DNA of 64,000 bases from contig OX359266.1 in NCBI GenBank assembly GCA_947179155.2, positions 43,072,039 through 43,136,038 on the forward strand, given 5' to 3'. The stretch is from Hedera helix. Its lineage: Eukaryota; Streptophyta; Magnoliopsida; Apiales; Araliaceae. Each line of letters starts with the position of its first letter. The first letter of the stretch is position 1. Below are positions 50,063 through 61,580 of this stretch, one piece after another. The notes beneath the pieces were generated by a model, which saw only the letters and a program-made list of their open reading frames with translations, did no database searches and had not been told where the DNA came from. Both the position numbers and the translations under genes were made by a program.

Positions 50063-50757
50063 ATCCACCACAATCAACTGCTATGGAGCCATGATGCTAA
50101 TTATTTTGAAGTCCACGCGAAACTAAATTATTAGAGATGGACCATATCTACGCAACCCTCTTAATTGAAACAATGCTGCTAATTATAGTGACGATGTATT
50201 GCTATATATTGCTATATGCCTCATCCTCTTACGTATCTTCTTGTTTTACAAGTCAATTCAAAAATTCAAAATTAATAGAATATTTGGATTTTAGTAAGTA
50301 AAAAGTAAATACCATAAACTAGTTAAAAAACACTAGTACTAATTTTTAAAATTTATTATATTCAAAATTTAAATATATCAAGATTGTGATTTATCAAAAT
50401 GTGACTTTTCCTTGTCTAACCCTAACTAAAAATTACAATTATAAATATGGTGTTAGTCGCTCTTCATATCCGATTATTTTACATATAAGACTATCATCGA
50501 TTATCTTAGATTAAAAAAATATAATAAAAATTATTAATATATTCTTCAACTTCTAATATTTTTATGACGAACTTGAAGAAAAAGTTTTGGATCGACTTTT
50601 CACGGTATTTGCCTCAATCGCCTGAAGTTTAGGCTAAAAAATTATCAAAGTTTAGGAGGTCATTTTTTGTGAAACGTCGTCGTAAGCTCCCATTCCTTCA
50701 TCATCAGCAGCAATCTCTTTCTCTCTCCTCCCAAATCTGCCGCCCGGTGAATCGACG
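50063..50757. other. Upstream region of the methyltransferase-like gene
   Basis: The first 550 bp are AT-rich with nothing recognisable. The last 80 bp, with CT-rich runs (TCTCTTTCTCTCTCC), look like a 5' leader. Confidence 0.45.
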
Positions 50758-50793
50758 ATGGAGTTCCTCAAATTCATCTCAATCTCTCTCTAA
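50758..50793 (+). promoter_or_regulatory. Upstream ORF in the methyltransferase leader
   Basis: ATG at 50758 opens an 11-residue frame (MEFLKFISISL) ending in TAA at 50791. It is followed 25 nt later by the main ATG. It could lower translation of the main frame if the leader is transcribed from upstream of it. Confidence 0.5.
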
Positions 50794-50818
50794 CAACAAA
50801 ACCCATCAAAAAGGAAGA

Positions 50819-51520
50819 ATGGAAAGACACATTCAAGTCTTCCTAAACAGAATCTCACTGGCATCAATCGCCATAGCCACTCTTACCCTCTTATTTCTCT
50901 TACTCCAAACCCCAGGAACTTGCTTTCTTCACGATGATCCGAATATAATTCTCAAACCCCACCAAAAATTCCCCAAATCATCCTGCGAAGCTTCACACCG
51001 ATCTTTCACCTCCATTGACAAGAAAAATCGTCGGCTATGGTCCAGCAAGGCTTGGAAAAACGCTGTCGCTTCGTTCGCCTCTCTTTTCCAGAACCTTCGG
51101 ACCTCAGGCCACCTCAATAACAATTCCCATGTCCTATGCGTGTCCGCCGGCGCCGGCCATCCCGTCATGGCTCTCAACGAGATGGGTGTCTCTGAAGTGA
51201 CCGGCGTCGAGCTAGTCGACTCGCCACCGTTGGTAAGTCGGGCCGATCCGCATAATTTGCCGTTTTTTGATAGTGTGTTTGATTTGGGGTTTAGCGGGTT
51301 CTTTGATCGGGCGTTGTTTCCTGATCGGTATGCGGCGGAGATGGAGCGAACGGTACGGGTCGGAGGAGTGTGTGTTGTGGCGGTAGAAGAGTGTGGGAAT
51401 GGTGAGGTTACAGAGATTGTAAAATTGTTTCAGAAATCGAGGTTGGTTAATGCTATGAATGTTACTTTGACGGGGTCCAAAGTGACCATAATTATAATGA
51501 AAGTTACAGTTCCCCCATAG
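50819..51520 (+). CDS. Membrane-anchored SAM-dependent methyltransferase-like protein
   Basis: A single exon encodes 233 residues from ATG 50819 (MERHIQVFLNR). The frame is open further upstream but has no earlier in-frame ATG. Residues about 12-30 (ISLASIAIATLTLLFLLLQ) form one hydrophobic helix, probably a signal anchor. From about residue 105 the fold resembles a class I methyltransferase: VLCVSAGAGH (105-114, in place of the usual glycine-rich motif I), VTGVELVDSPPLV (about 127-139), then a PFFDSVFDLGFSGFFDRALFP block and VRVGGVCVVAVEE. Similar short plant proteins with this layout exist, by recollection. Substrate and activity are unknown. The domain is compact and motif I is atypical, so it may bind SAM poorly. 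No introns, frameshifts or neighbours suggest a pathway. Confidence 0.85.
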   Translation: MERHIQVFLNRISLASIAIATLTLLFLLLQTPGTCFLHDDPNIILKPHQKFPKSSCEASHRSFTSIDKKNRRLWSSKAWKNAVASFASLFQNLRTSGHLNNNSHVLCVSAGAGHPVMALNEMGVSEVTGVELVDSPPLVSRADPHNLPFFDSVFDLGFSGFFDRALFPDRYAAEMERTVRVGGVCVVAVEECGNGEVTEIVKLFQKSRLVNAMNVTLTGSKVTIIIMKVTVPP

Positions 51521-54331
51521 AATTTATCTTGCTTTGAAGCTGTGGTGAGTTTCATTTGTTGTTATATGTTGATTCAATTTTGTACATATAGGATGATGAT
51601 ATTACATTTGGAGATTGCATTGTGTGCATTATAATAAGCTATATTGCTGTTCATCGAAATGTAAGTAGTTTTAGATTCATTCTAGTACTGATTCAAAATT
51701 GATGTATATTGCAGAATGTTGTTTGCCTTCCACAAAGAACTATGAACACTTGTCACCGTTCTAAAGTACTCATTGAAGATTCTGATTTGAACTAGTTTTC
51801 TTTCTATTTACTATTTTGAGGAGTTTGTTTCCCTTAGGAGAAGCTGACCTGATTTGGTCTGTAGATCAACTGAATGTGAAAGTATGTATGGATGTTTAGT
51901 TCTTTTATAAATTTTATTTTCTGCTTACTTGGCACATAATATGAGTTTATTAGAGACACGTACTAGGAAGATCCCCAGTTTCTTCAGAAAACATATGAGA
52001 GCTTATCACCCTTGCTATACCTGCGCACAGTATGTTGAACCAATGGGAAAAGTTTTCCAACTCTTTTTATATCCTGAACTCCTGATTATTTGCTTATTCT
52101 AGTAACTGGACCATGTTCTTATTTGATCTCTAAATTTATGTTGTGCTGCATGCAATAGGTTGATATGTGGCCAGCATCAAGATGTTAGATGGAAGTTACA
52201 GCTATATGTTAGGGTTGATGGTTGAGGATAGTGAAGACGCAGTATACTGTAATCTTTTGTTCAGATCATGAAATAATTTTCTTCTCGCTGTTAGCAGTGT
52301 TTCGGTCTATAATTGTGGCAATTGGTAAAGTAGTGACTTTTTCTGGTTATTAAATCAGTTCCTGTAGTTTCTTCCTACTCTTTCAGATTGTACGGGAGGG
52401 ACAAATTATGACGGTAGAGTTCCTTGAAATTTAATATTAAAATAAAAAATAAAAAATCATACTGGGATGTGGTTGTAATTATGATATAGGACTCAGAGAC
52501 TGACATAGGTTTTATTTTAATCCCTCAACCTTATCGGCCATGGCTATTTTTGAGGATGAAACTGATACCATGCATAAATTGGGTGTACCTATCATTCATG
52601 TGAACTTTAATTGGTTTTAAAATGCTTTAATTAAATTTAGACACACCAGGGTAACACCTTGAATGTCAAACTCATCAAAGCTGAATTAGTTTATCATACC
52701 TTTAGAGATAATGAAGAGAAGGGCATAATACTAGAATCTAGATTATTTCGATTGTGATACCCATGTCAGCCTTAATATAGTCTTTTCATTGGGTGAAGGT
52801 TGACTGACTATAAAATATAAATGCTTAATATAAAAAGCTTTGCGAAGATCCTGACTGTTATTTGTTCCAATGGATGATTAGATTCTAGACATGTTTTTGA
52901 CTTTTTGTTCACACGTCTGTGACGCAATATCACTAGTGAAGAATTATGCTGTGGGTGTAAGTATGATTATGGATCTATGAGCAAATCTGGGGTCTGGATT
53001 TGTTTTCTATGACAAAATATCCTCTATAAAAGTTCCTCTCATGATCTTTTAGCTCTTGGAAAGGGATGGCTTCATGTATCATCTTCATTTCAGCTGAACT
53101 AATATCCCAACTCTCATAGCATACTGAAACCTGTTTTTGATGCTAGTATGGTCACTTATCTTGCACTTTTTGATACTATACTGGGGAGCTGAAATATTGG
53201 ATGCTTTAGTATTACAAACCTAACAGATTGTCTTGAATTTGACCATTACAATTTTAATTTTATTTTCTTAAACTGGTTTTTGTTACCACTGTGTGGTTCG
53301 AACAAAAGTGTTTCATATCCTCTTGCCTGGCAGTGTGACTACTTTGGATTATCGATGCATTTTGTAAAACTACATTTTGAAGCTCACTTTCTTTTTCTCT
53401 TTATGTAAAACATGTTCACTTTCCAGTTTTAGACATGAACCATGTTATACAATTATTGATGCTATTTATGCAAATACTAAATATGCAAAACATGTTCTGT
53501 TTTCATTACCTTTGGTGAGTAATTATGTTTGGAATGTATCTTTCTTGAGGGAAGCCCTTCTATGCCATGGTTTCCAACATGGTAACAGGAATAGTAAGTA
53601 GATCTTTCATTTTTGTTCTCACTTGAAGCTTCAGATGCTGAATAACAAAGAATAGTTCCCCTCAAGTAAGGAAGCAAATTTCACTATGGCCTTTATCAAT
53701 TAGTATCTATTTATTCATACTTTAATGACATTTCTTTAATTTGATGGCATTTTTATGTGTACGGTATGTACTAAAAGTATCTTACTTTGGCTCTGGTTTG
53801 TACTCTCTCCTACAAGAAATGATCATATTTAATTATCCAACTATTTAACTTTCTTACACTTAGTTTATGATGTATTCTAATATACCCCTCTAAATTCCAT
53901 TATTTCATCCGAAAGTATGTCTAGTTGTAGAGGAGTTGTGAGAGATTCTTGGACAATTAGAATTTGTTGTTGCAATGTATCAAGAAGATCAGCGCAGTTG
54001 TTTTCTGTGTGCTGGACTTGACAATCTATGACAATTTCAAGATTGTTCATATTCCGCTAAAGAGTTATTCTATTCCCTCTTATGGTTCTTCCTTCAGATA
54101 TTTTCTGTTGAGCAAAATCTAATGCATTTGCACGCATACATAAACACAAATTGACATAGTAGTAAAATCCTTGTCTGAACTAATTTGGGTGCTGCCTTCC
54201 ATACACATGCATTATTTTTGGGCATAGCGGATTATGGTTGCAGGGCAGGGTTGAACTATGAAGAGATATAGCAAACATTGTGTTCTTGCTGGATATCACT
54301 GCTTTCCGGAGGAATAATCAGGATTAATGAA
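51521..54331. other. Long non-coding region after the methyltransferase-like gene
   Basis: It starts with the 3' UTR. A donor-like GTGGTGAGTTT is only about 25 nt after the stop, so a spliced 3' UTR is conceivable. The open frame at 53377-53601 lacks any motif. No second gene is supported. Confidence 0.4.
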
Positions 54332-54677
54332 GCTATGTTTATTTGTAAAAAATATATTTGTGATTGGACTATTTGTATTAATTTAATACTATTTCGGACT
54401 ATTTTATTCCATGATAAGGGATTAATAGTTTTTTAAATAGTTTTATGGACTATTTTTTTTATCATTTCTAAGACTATTTATATGTGATTATATAATCCCA
54501 TGAAAAATTTGAGATTAATAATCCCCTTTATTTTAAACTTTTAAATGACTTTATAGGATTAATAGTTCAACATTAAAGAATTAATAATCCCTCATTAAGG
54601 GATTAAATAGTGTAAATTAATATTAAATTAAAATAAATAATTTAATTTTAAGCATATTTTTTATAAATAAACATAGC
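54332..54677. mobile_element. MITE with about 30-bp terminal inverted repeats
   Basis: The ends GCTATGTTTATTTGTAAAAA and the inverse TTTTTATAAATAAACATAGC are complementary over about 30 bp with one mismatch. Inside are repeated GGGATTAATAGT / ATTAATAATCCC words. A diverged relative is at 34645-34970. The superfamily cannot be fixed because no clear target duplication is seen. Confidence 0.7.
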
Positions 54678-56761
54678 CTAAGCTCCTAATTTAGGTGTAA
54701 GGTTGTCTAATATAGTTGTGAAGTGTCCAGTAGCATTGATGTTGGGACAGAGGGCATAACTCTTCTCCTTTTTTTCCCCTTGGTTTAGTACAAAGTAAGG
54801 GGACCAAATCGTCTATAAAAAATTATGTATCTCTTTTACAAAGTTTATAGTTATATTTTTTAAGGTCTATGACAACGATTTGTCCTGTCACCGTAATCCT
54901 ATTTTATAGTAATGAGACAAATTATCGTCATATAACTTAAAAATCGTCGCTATAAGTCTCGTAACAGAGATATAAAAATATTTTATTATAGAAGATTTGA
55001 AGCCAGAGTAAGAGGGCATAGCTCTTTTGTTGTGAAGTAAAATTCTTTCTTCTCTGTCAAGAACTAGAAGGTTATGAATTTCTGGAAAATTTTACAGTGA
55101 TTCTATGTATTTGTACTCTTGCCAAAATGAAATTCCTATTCTTTTGTTTTGTATTGTTTTTGGGGTTGTGTCCAAGTATGTCAAATGGGGTAAAATGTGT
55201 CTTTAATCACTGTAATTTATATTAATTTATAAGTGGATAATTAATTTTTTTTTCTTCTTATATTTAACTCACTGAAATGTAATTTATTAACAAAAAATTA
55301 AATTTTCGTTAAGGATATTTATTTTTTTAATAAAATATTGACATTATAAAATATGATGTGGCTTAATTTATCCCAATTTAAAGTATTCAGTCGAGGTGGT
55401 CAAATAAATATAATTAAATAAATAAATCTGATTTTCTTCTTTCTCTTTCCTCCATAGATCTGATTTTTCTCTCTCTATCCTCCGTAGATTTGAAAGCAAT
55501 GAGGAAGCAATTGATGTCTCTCTGTTCTTTAAAATGTAAACAAGATTTCTTCTTCACTGATCTAAGTCATTTGTGAAAAAAAAAATGTTTTGATTTTACA
55601 GATCAGACATTATTTTAACAATAACCCACATCGGATACACTATTTACAGACTTATGCCCCAAATGAAGAAGACAACGTATTTGCAGACTGTTAATTGGGG
55701 AGAATATTTTTTTATATATTTGTATGTATATGCATATATTGATATAATTTTTTTTGTTCCCTTTCTCGCTCGTAAATGATGAGTTTTAACGGTGGTGTTA
55801 GTGATTTGATTACGCAAAATGGAGGTGTAGATGAGTTGATTTACTAATGGAACTGTCGTTTTAGTCGATGATAGAGGGAAGGAGGAGGATGATTCTTCAT
55901 CTTTTTCTTCTATTTCTCCTTTTCTTTTCCCAGATCTATCTATTCATGTTTCTCTGTGTTTTAAGTTATGTGGAAGAAAAAGCACTTTTGATTTTGGACC
56001 TGGTTTCAGAGATGTACATTTGTTCATTGGATGCCTAAGTTTAGCCTTTTGGCCTTTTGTTGTAATGGTGCTTTGTTTTGGATTATCACAGTAGTTCGGG
56101 ATATAGATATTTTGTCATTTCTTGTCTTGGATTTGAATTTTGGAGTTCGAAATTTAAGGCACCAAATCAAATTCTCCCTCTCTAGAAAAGAACTCTCAAA
56201 TTTCCTCCCAACTTTTTTCCAGAACAAAACTTCCAATTTTTTAGTGAGAAAATCAAAGTGTAGCCCAATCATACTTTCAAGGATTCATCGTAATGTGGGA
56301 ATGGGGAGATGAGATTATTAGAGAAGGAACACAACAAATGGGGTTAAATGTATGGTGGACCCTTATTCTAAGTTAACGTAAATTGAATCTCAATTTTTTT
56401 AAAAACTTAAATATTGAACTCTAGTGTGTAACGTGTATTGACCGCACTTGTGAACATACGTGACACATCTAATGTGGTAAAATCAGTTTTAATAAGTGGA
56501 AAAAAAATTCTCCCACCACTCAAACTTAAAACCTCTAATTTGAAACTTGTAAATTAGAATCACCCAAGCACTTAGAACTAGTTGAAAATGTACGTCAGTA
56601 AAGTGTACATATTCTGTAAAGTAGATGTCCCCAACACAATTGACCAAAAGACGATCGTATTCCCACTTGAACCAATGAAACTCTTTTAATTGAGCGAAAG
56701 AATATTAGTAATCTTTAGCTTACACGATGATAATTCAAGTTTATATAAGTAAATTATAATA
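54678..56761. other. Intergenic DNA
   Basis: No gene is supported. Overlapping frames on both strands at 56024-56312 have no recognisable motif. CT-rich stretches occur near 55435-55480. Confidence 0.4.
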
Positions 56762-56964
56762 CGCTTAATAATAATAATAATAATTATTATTATTATTATT
56801 ATTATTATTGTTATTATTATTATTATTATTATTACTATTATTATTATTACTATTACTATTATTATTATTTTTATTGTTTTTATTATTATTATAATTAATA
56901 TTACTATTATTATTATTAATTATATTATTATTGTTACTATTATCATTATTATTATTATTATTAC

Positions 56965-57024
<60 letters not shown>

Positions 57025-57129
57025 TACTACTACTATTACTATTATTATTATTACTAATTTTATTATTATTATTATTGTATTTATTATAATTATAATTATT
57101 ATTACTATTATTGTTATTATTATTACTAC
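56762..57129. repeat. Long imperfect (ATT)n / (ACT)n microsatellite
   Basis: About 370 bp of ATT, ACT and ATA triplets. The array seems to continue at 62937-63020 on the far side of a retroelement, which would therefore have inserted into it. Confidence 0.9.
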
Positions 57130-57920
57130 TGTGAGGATTCGAATTTTCAGGATTTATTTGATAATATTAAATGAGAATTTAATTGATAAAATTATCAAGT
57201 TTGTTAAATTAATTATTATTGTATGTGATTTAAAGTATGTGATGTGATTTAATTGATAAATTAAATCTGTGCAGAGATTATGATGAATTGTGTTGAAATT
57301 TAAAATAATTGAAATGTAAATAAATTGTTTAAAAATAATTTATGAGGAATAAAGAATGTCAGGTAAGGATACAATAAATTGTACAATTAAAATATTGTGA
57401 AAATACAGAAAGTATGATTTTAAATGAGGTTATGTGATAATGTGAAAGGCATGAATTAAATATGTATATATTTATATATATACATTTTTATATATATGTA
57501 TGTTATGTTTAATTGATAATTATAAATGTTATTATTTATGGCAATTAAGGGATTAATAATTAAATTAATCCAAGTTTAAATGAAAAGCGAATGAGGAAGT
57601 TAATAAAATTGTAATTATTAATTTTAGATTTAATTAAGAATTATGGTGGAAAATTAAAAATTGATTGAGAAGAAATGTAATTATATAAATTATATAATAA
57701 TAAATTATATAATTTATATAAGAAAATTAAAGTGATGCTTAAAGGAAATTATAATTATATAAATTATATAAGGATAAATTATATAATTTATATAAGAGAA
57801 TTAAAATAATGAGAGAGTTAATAAATGTGAAATTATTGATTAATTGATAATTATGGAGGAGTTTAAGAAATTATTTAAGAAAGGAGAATGTAAATATATA
57901 AATTATATAATATTAAATTA
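57130..57920 (+). repeat. Left LTR, 5' part only
   Basis: It aligns with 59759 to about 60280, except that the right copy lacks about 260 bp between two GAGGA words (about 57593-57850 here). Beyond about 57920 similarity is lost. Confidence 0.8.
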
Positions 57921-58139
57921 TTATATAATATTAAATTATTATTATTACCATTATAAATTTTTGTATAATGGTAATAATAGTCCTAGCAATAAATTTATTA
58001 ATTAAGTGAAGAAACTGAAGGTGAATGTTAGGGAATTTAGGATATTTCCACTCTTCTAACTTTGTTAGATTTCGAAAATTTTGGCCTCAAGTTGATTTGG
58101 CACCTGTGTGCTTTGAAAAATATAAATGAAATTTTTAAG

Positions 58140-58610
58140 CGATTTAAAAAGTGTCTATGCTACTTGTTTCGGCTAGACAAAAATATTTTTACATCAAAAT
58201 GTATTTCAAAATAATCATCCATACACCTTTTAGCCCGGTGTAGATGTGATGAATGACGGAATGCTCAACGTGTTGTTGAGACGGTGCGGTACTATTTCGT
58301 TATAAGATGATTCAACACCATAAAGTATGGTTTATGGTGTAGGAATTATTAACGACGGAATCCTCAACGTACTGTCAAAATGACGCGGTAACATGAAGTC
58401 ATAAATGATTTTGATTTATAAAAGTATGTCAAAGCTATAAGTCAATGCCATTTGACTCGGCTAGACGTTTTGAAAAGTTTTGACATGATGAATGTTTTAA
58501 AAATTTCTGCGAGTTATAAATTGTTAAAAGTAAGTCTATGCTAAATGATCTAGCTAGACAAGCGTTGAAGGAATATAAGTCTGAGCTATTGACTCAGCTA
58601 GACAAATTTT
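58140..58610 (+). repeat. Interspersed repeats in the chimeric element
   Basis: A GTCTATGCTA...CGGCTAGACAA-type phrase recurs about four times, near 58150, 58440, 58530 and 58580. A GACGGAAT(G/C)CTCAACGT phrase recurs twice, near 58255 and 58354. Similar layouts occur in LTR U5 regions. Confidence 0.65.
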
Positions 58611-58794
58611 AAATTATATTTATTGATTTCGTATTCTTTGAAAGTTATAACTAAACAAATTTCTTTTTGACTTCTAAGGCTGAGATGAACAGAAAGATTA
58701 AGAATGTTGCAGGTTGATCGAATGGTCACCTGACATAGAAAGACACAGTATGATGCAACATCCATCATTTTAATGACAGACTGATCCACTGTCA

Positions 58795-58930
58795 GGATTT
58801 GCAGTATGAGGTACTCGAGGAGTAAAGTATTGTAAACCGGGATCATATTCAGAATGTTATGGAAATTCATTATTTTAATGGGTTGCAGTATGAGGTACTC
58901 TGGAAGTGAAATACTGTTAACCGGGATAAA
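58795..58930 (+). repeat. Two-copy direct repeat GCAGTATGAGGTACTC
   Basis: The phrase GCAGTATGAGGTACTC, an A/T-rich spacer containing AAATACTGT/AAGTATTGT, and AACCGGGAT is present twice, about 85 bp apart. Confidence 0.7.
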
Positions 58931-59179
58931 AGTTCATTCAGCATACTACGAAAAGTTTTATTTTTCCTCTACTCTTATGAAGATTGGATGGTAGGATGGG
59001 TTAGTATTATTTGATTGTGAGTGATAAGGAAAGTAATAATTGTAAAGTGAAGAAATTATGAATTGTAATGGATTATAAAAATTTGCAATGTGCAATGACT
59101 ACGAGAAAGGAAGGAAAGAAAGATATGTGAAATTAATGTAAAGTAATTGTGTAAGTTGTAAATGAACGAGATATTTGTA

Positions 59180-59720
59180 CATAGAAATTTCGAGGACGAA
59201 ATTTTATAAAGGAGGGGTGAATGTGACATCCAGGATTTTTGAAATAATTTCAAATAAGGATTATGCTAAATTGAGTAAAGGTTAGTGTTGGATAATAAAG
59301 ATATTAAGGAATGAATTATGAAATGTGAAGAAGATTCATGAATATGAATTGAGAAGATAAGGATGAATGTGCAGATGATGTATAATAAAGAGAATGAAAT
59401 AAGTGAATGGAGTAAGGTTACGTGTGATTAAAGAAAGGAATTTTTTTCAGAGAATGAGAAGTTATCTTGATAAGTGTATCAAGAGACGAGCTAAAGTGTT
59501 ATCAAATAAAATTTTTAGAGAATTAAGAAATGTAATACCACAAAGAAATTGTGAATTTAGAATTTAATATTCTGACAATTATGACCATTATGGGGTTATC
59601 CTTGTGAGTTATGGAAATTAACGGGGTAAAACATGATTATTTTGGATAAAGTTGTTATTTATCAGGATAAAGGTATAACAAGGTGCTATGAATAATATAT
59701 GTATAATTATTACGACAATT
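59180..59720 (+). mobile_element. Fragment of a second gypsy element: pol end, PPT and LTR start
   Basis: TTTCGAGGACGAAATTTTATAA, the usual end of a plant chromovirus-type pol, is followed by AAGGAGGGGTGAA (PPT) and TGTGACATCC at 59222, an LTR start. About 480 bp of LTR-like DNA follows before another pol-end/PPT context. Confidence 0.7.
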
Positions 59721-59758
59721 ATGATTCCGAGGACGGAATCCTGTGAAGGGGGGAAGAA
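59721..59758 (+). other. pol 3' end and polypurine tract of the chimeric element
   Basis: GATTCCGAGGACGGAATCCT matches the conserved C-terminal coding end of plant gypsy pol. GAAGGGGGGAAGAA just before TGTGAGG is the polypurine tract that primes plus-strand synthesis. Confidence 0.75.
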
Positions 59759-61248
59759 TGTGAGGATTCGAATTTTCAAAATTTATTTAATAATATTAAA
59801 TGAGAATTTAATTGATAAAATTATCAAGGTTGTTAAATTAATTATTATTTTATGTGATTTAAGGTATGTGATGTGATTTAATTGATAAATTAAATCTGTG
59901 CAGAGATTATGATGAATTGTGTTGAAATTTAAAATAATTGAAATGTAAATAAATTGTTTAAAAATAATTTACGAGGAATAAAGAATGTCAGGTAAGGATA
60001 CAATAAATTGTACAATTAAAACATTGTGAAAATACAGAAAGTATGATTTTAAATGAGGTTATGTGATAATGTGAAAGGCATGAATTAAATATGTATATAT
60101 TTATATATATACATTTTTATATATATGTATGTTATGTTTAATTGATAATTATAAATGTTATTATTTATGGCAATTAAGGGATTAATAATTAAATTAATCC
60201 AAGTTTAAATGAAAAACGAATGAGGAGTTTAAGAAATTATTTAAGAAAGGAGAATGTAAATATATAAATTATATAATATTAAATTATATAATTTATATAT
60301 AAAGAAATTATTTTAAATATTAAAGAAATTGAATAATAAATAAGAAAAAGGAATATTTTAAGTTATTAAAAATTATATTTATGTATAATGGAATTATTAT
60401 GACTTTTATGAAAAATAATATTTCGGAAACGTAAACATGTTAATGTAACATGTTGTCCAAGTAACGAAGTGAAAAATTACGAAAAATAATTTTTATATGT
60501 TATATGAATTATTTTATGATTTTTGGAGATATAAATTACCTCATATAATTACATGCATGACGTTATGCGTGTACAAAATTTGTCAAGTAAAGTACCCAAA
60601 AGAGGTATTAATATTATTTATAAATCAATTTATGATTTTTAGTGAATTAAAATAAATATTTTATATATATTATATAAAATATTTATTACACGAAATAAAT
60701 GCGCAATGTATTAAAATTATTAATGAAGCATGAAATTTTGTGGCTATCCGAATTTGACAAAGTCGGTTGCATGGATAAAAGGCGATGGAATTATTATGAG
60801 CTTTCAAATTGGTTAAGTGATTTGGCTATAAAAGAAATAAAATTAAAAGGGAAAGAGGAAAATACAAAAACAAAGGAAAAGAAAAATAAAACAAAACTCT
60901 CTCTCTCCATTGTTGTACCATCCGAGCACCACCACTAAGCTACCACCGGAAAACATCAAGGATGAAAATATTTGTGTCATCAAATAAGGTTGATAAGCTT
61001 CAAAGATGGAATTTCAAGTTATGGAAGGTATAAAAACTATTTATTTTGAGTTATATTTCAATAATTTAGTGTTAAAATAATTTGTTGGAAAATTAGTAAT
61101 TAATTAAGAAAATTATTCTAAATAATTTTTGAAGGTATATCTATGAATTATATGAGTTTTGGAATAGTTTTTGTTGTGAAATTTTGAGAAAAGTTGGATA
61201 AATTTTAGCAAAGTTGGCTTACTGTGCACGACGGAAAAAAATAAAAAA

Positions 61249-61440
61249 TAAGGCTGCCCGCGTCATGCGCGGCAGCAGTTTTTTCAGAAACGCGGGCCGA
61301 AATGACGGCGTTTTGGCCACGCGGTAGAAGGGTCCGAGCATTGCGCGGGGATCGAAAAACGGCCGGCAAACGACGTTGTTTTGTTGGCGTCGGCAGAGGC
61401 AGGGGAGCCGCGCGCCATGCGCAGCCGGCACGCGGCAGGT
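61249..61440 (+). repeat. GC-rich island in the right LTR
   Basis: It contains GCGTCATGCGCGGC, GCATTGCGCGGGG and GCGCGCCATGCGC near-palindromes. Between them are AATGACGGCGTTTT and AAACGACGTTGTTTT. It closely parallels the inverted island at 28380-28540. Confidence 0.75.
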
Positions 61441-61580
61441 GAATTTACAGAAATGCCCTTGAACTTTTCGGTAAATGACCAGTGTGTCCCCAAGGCCGCA
61501 GAAATTACGAAAATGCCCCTGCACTTTCCGGGAAATTCCGGTTATGTCCCTAAGAGCGCAGAAATTACCAAAATGCCCTC
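61441..61580 (+). repeat. About 60-bp tandem repeat, 2.4 copies
   Basis: Units start GCAGAAATTAC(G/C)AAAATGCCC at 61497 and 61557, with a diverged first copy from 61440. The unit is a multiple of three, so a frame reads EITKMP repeatedly, but this is LTR DNA and no start or partner exon is seen. Confidence 0.8.

Noticed and set aside
50669..50818. N-terminal extension of the methyltransferase-like frame
   Set aside because: It has no ATG and is CT-rich like a leader; ATG 50819 places a membrane anchor near the N-terminus, as expected.
56024..56312. Overlapping frames of 82 and 93 codons on opposite strands
   Set aside because: Neither has recognisable motifs, and complementary frames of this size occur by chance.
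60699..60938. 79-codon plus-strand frame
   Set aside because: It runs through the TATA box and CT-rich leader of an LTR and ends without a domain.
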